Assembly: GCA_025061865.1 (NCBI GenBank)
Contig: JANXAA010000184.1
Span: 1 to 5,187, forward strand
From: Acidobacteriota bacterium
Lineage (GTDB): Bacteria; Acidobacteriota; HRBIN11
Direction: 5' to 3'
Length of the DNA: 5,187 nt
In this document: positions 5,085 through 5,187 of the stretch, one piece after another
Numbering within the stretch: the stretch's first letter is position 1
How the letters are laid out: each line of letters begins with the position of its first letter
Translations under genes and position numbers: made by a program
The notes under the pieces: model-generated
What the model was told of the DNA's origin: nothing
Databases searched by the model: none
Seen by the model: the letters and a program-made list of their open reading frames with translations, nothing else

Positions 5085-5187
5085 CCCCATGCTTAATGAT
5101 CCTGCCCGTAACCATGTAGACGACGTCCTCAGCGATGTTCGTCGACAGGTCGGCGACCCGCTCGAGGTCCCGACTAATCAGGATGAG
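5077..5187 (-). CDS. phoU: PhoU, phosphate signalling protein, C-terminal 36 residues (5' part outside window)
   Basis: PhoU links the PstSCAB phosphate transporter to the PhoR/PhoB two-component system and damps the phosphate-starvation response. Reading the minus strand from the window edge gives 36 codons to TAG at 5079-5077. The segment LISRDLERVADLSTNIAED, followed by VVYMVTGRIIKHG, matches the last helix region of the family, with the conserved R-D/N-L-E-R-x-A-D and N-I-A-E-D motifs that contribute to metal binding. The protein ends normally a few residues after the R-H/K-HG stretch. The final codons lie inside the inverted repeat at 5042-5084. The porin gene follows 178 bp downstream on the same strand, so the two may be a phosphate-related unit with its own internal promoter. 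Confidence 0.9.
   Translation of the reverse strand, partial: LILISRDLERVADLSTNIAEDVVYMVTGRIIKHGVS

Overview
This is a GC-rich bacterial window with densely packed genes. An outer-membrane OprO/OprP-type porin points to a Gram-negative (diderm) organism. The GlgC and the nickel superoxide dismutase both look most like the cyanobacterial-type versions of their families as I recall them. That alone does not place the organism, and I do not assign a phylum.

Layout. (1) 1-1558, plus strand: the 3' end of a gene ending in a response-regulator receiver domain, followed 2 bp later by a complete glgC (ADP-glucose pyrophosphorylase, glycogen synthesis). (2) 1559-1655: a short convergent gap with three copies of one hairpin arm, probably a two-way terminator. 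(3) 3211 down to 1656, minus strand: a compact nickel superoxide dismutase operon. Its genes are sodN (enzyme precursor with the HCDxPCG nickel hook), sodX (small Ser/Lys peptidase expected to expose the N-terminal His of the hook) and a nickel/cobalt-permease-like protein with a His-rich loop. (4) 3212-3761: about 550 bp without a convincing gene. It holds the sodN ribosome binding site, a cluster of GTGAC/GTCAC half-sites, two perfect small hairpins and a 12-bp-stem palindrome of TGACACC repeats. (5) 4898 down to 3762, minus strand: a phosphate-selective-type porin with a signal peptide. (6) 4899-5076: a gap framed by 43-bp imperfect inverted repeats made of 8-bp GCAG units, one of which runs into the end of the next gene. 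(7) 5187 down to 5077, minus strand: the last 36 codons of phoU.

How the genes work together. sodN, sodX and the permease form a self-contained module: import nickel, make the apo-enzyme, and trim it so that it can bind nickel and detoxify superoxide. phoU followed by the porin suggests a phosphate-uptake locus. The receiver gene next to glgC suggests, but does not prove, signal-controlled glycogen synthesis. The strongest find is the complete nickel-SOD module. The less explained parts are the two intergenic repeat regions.
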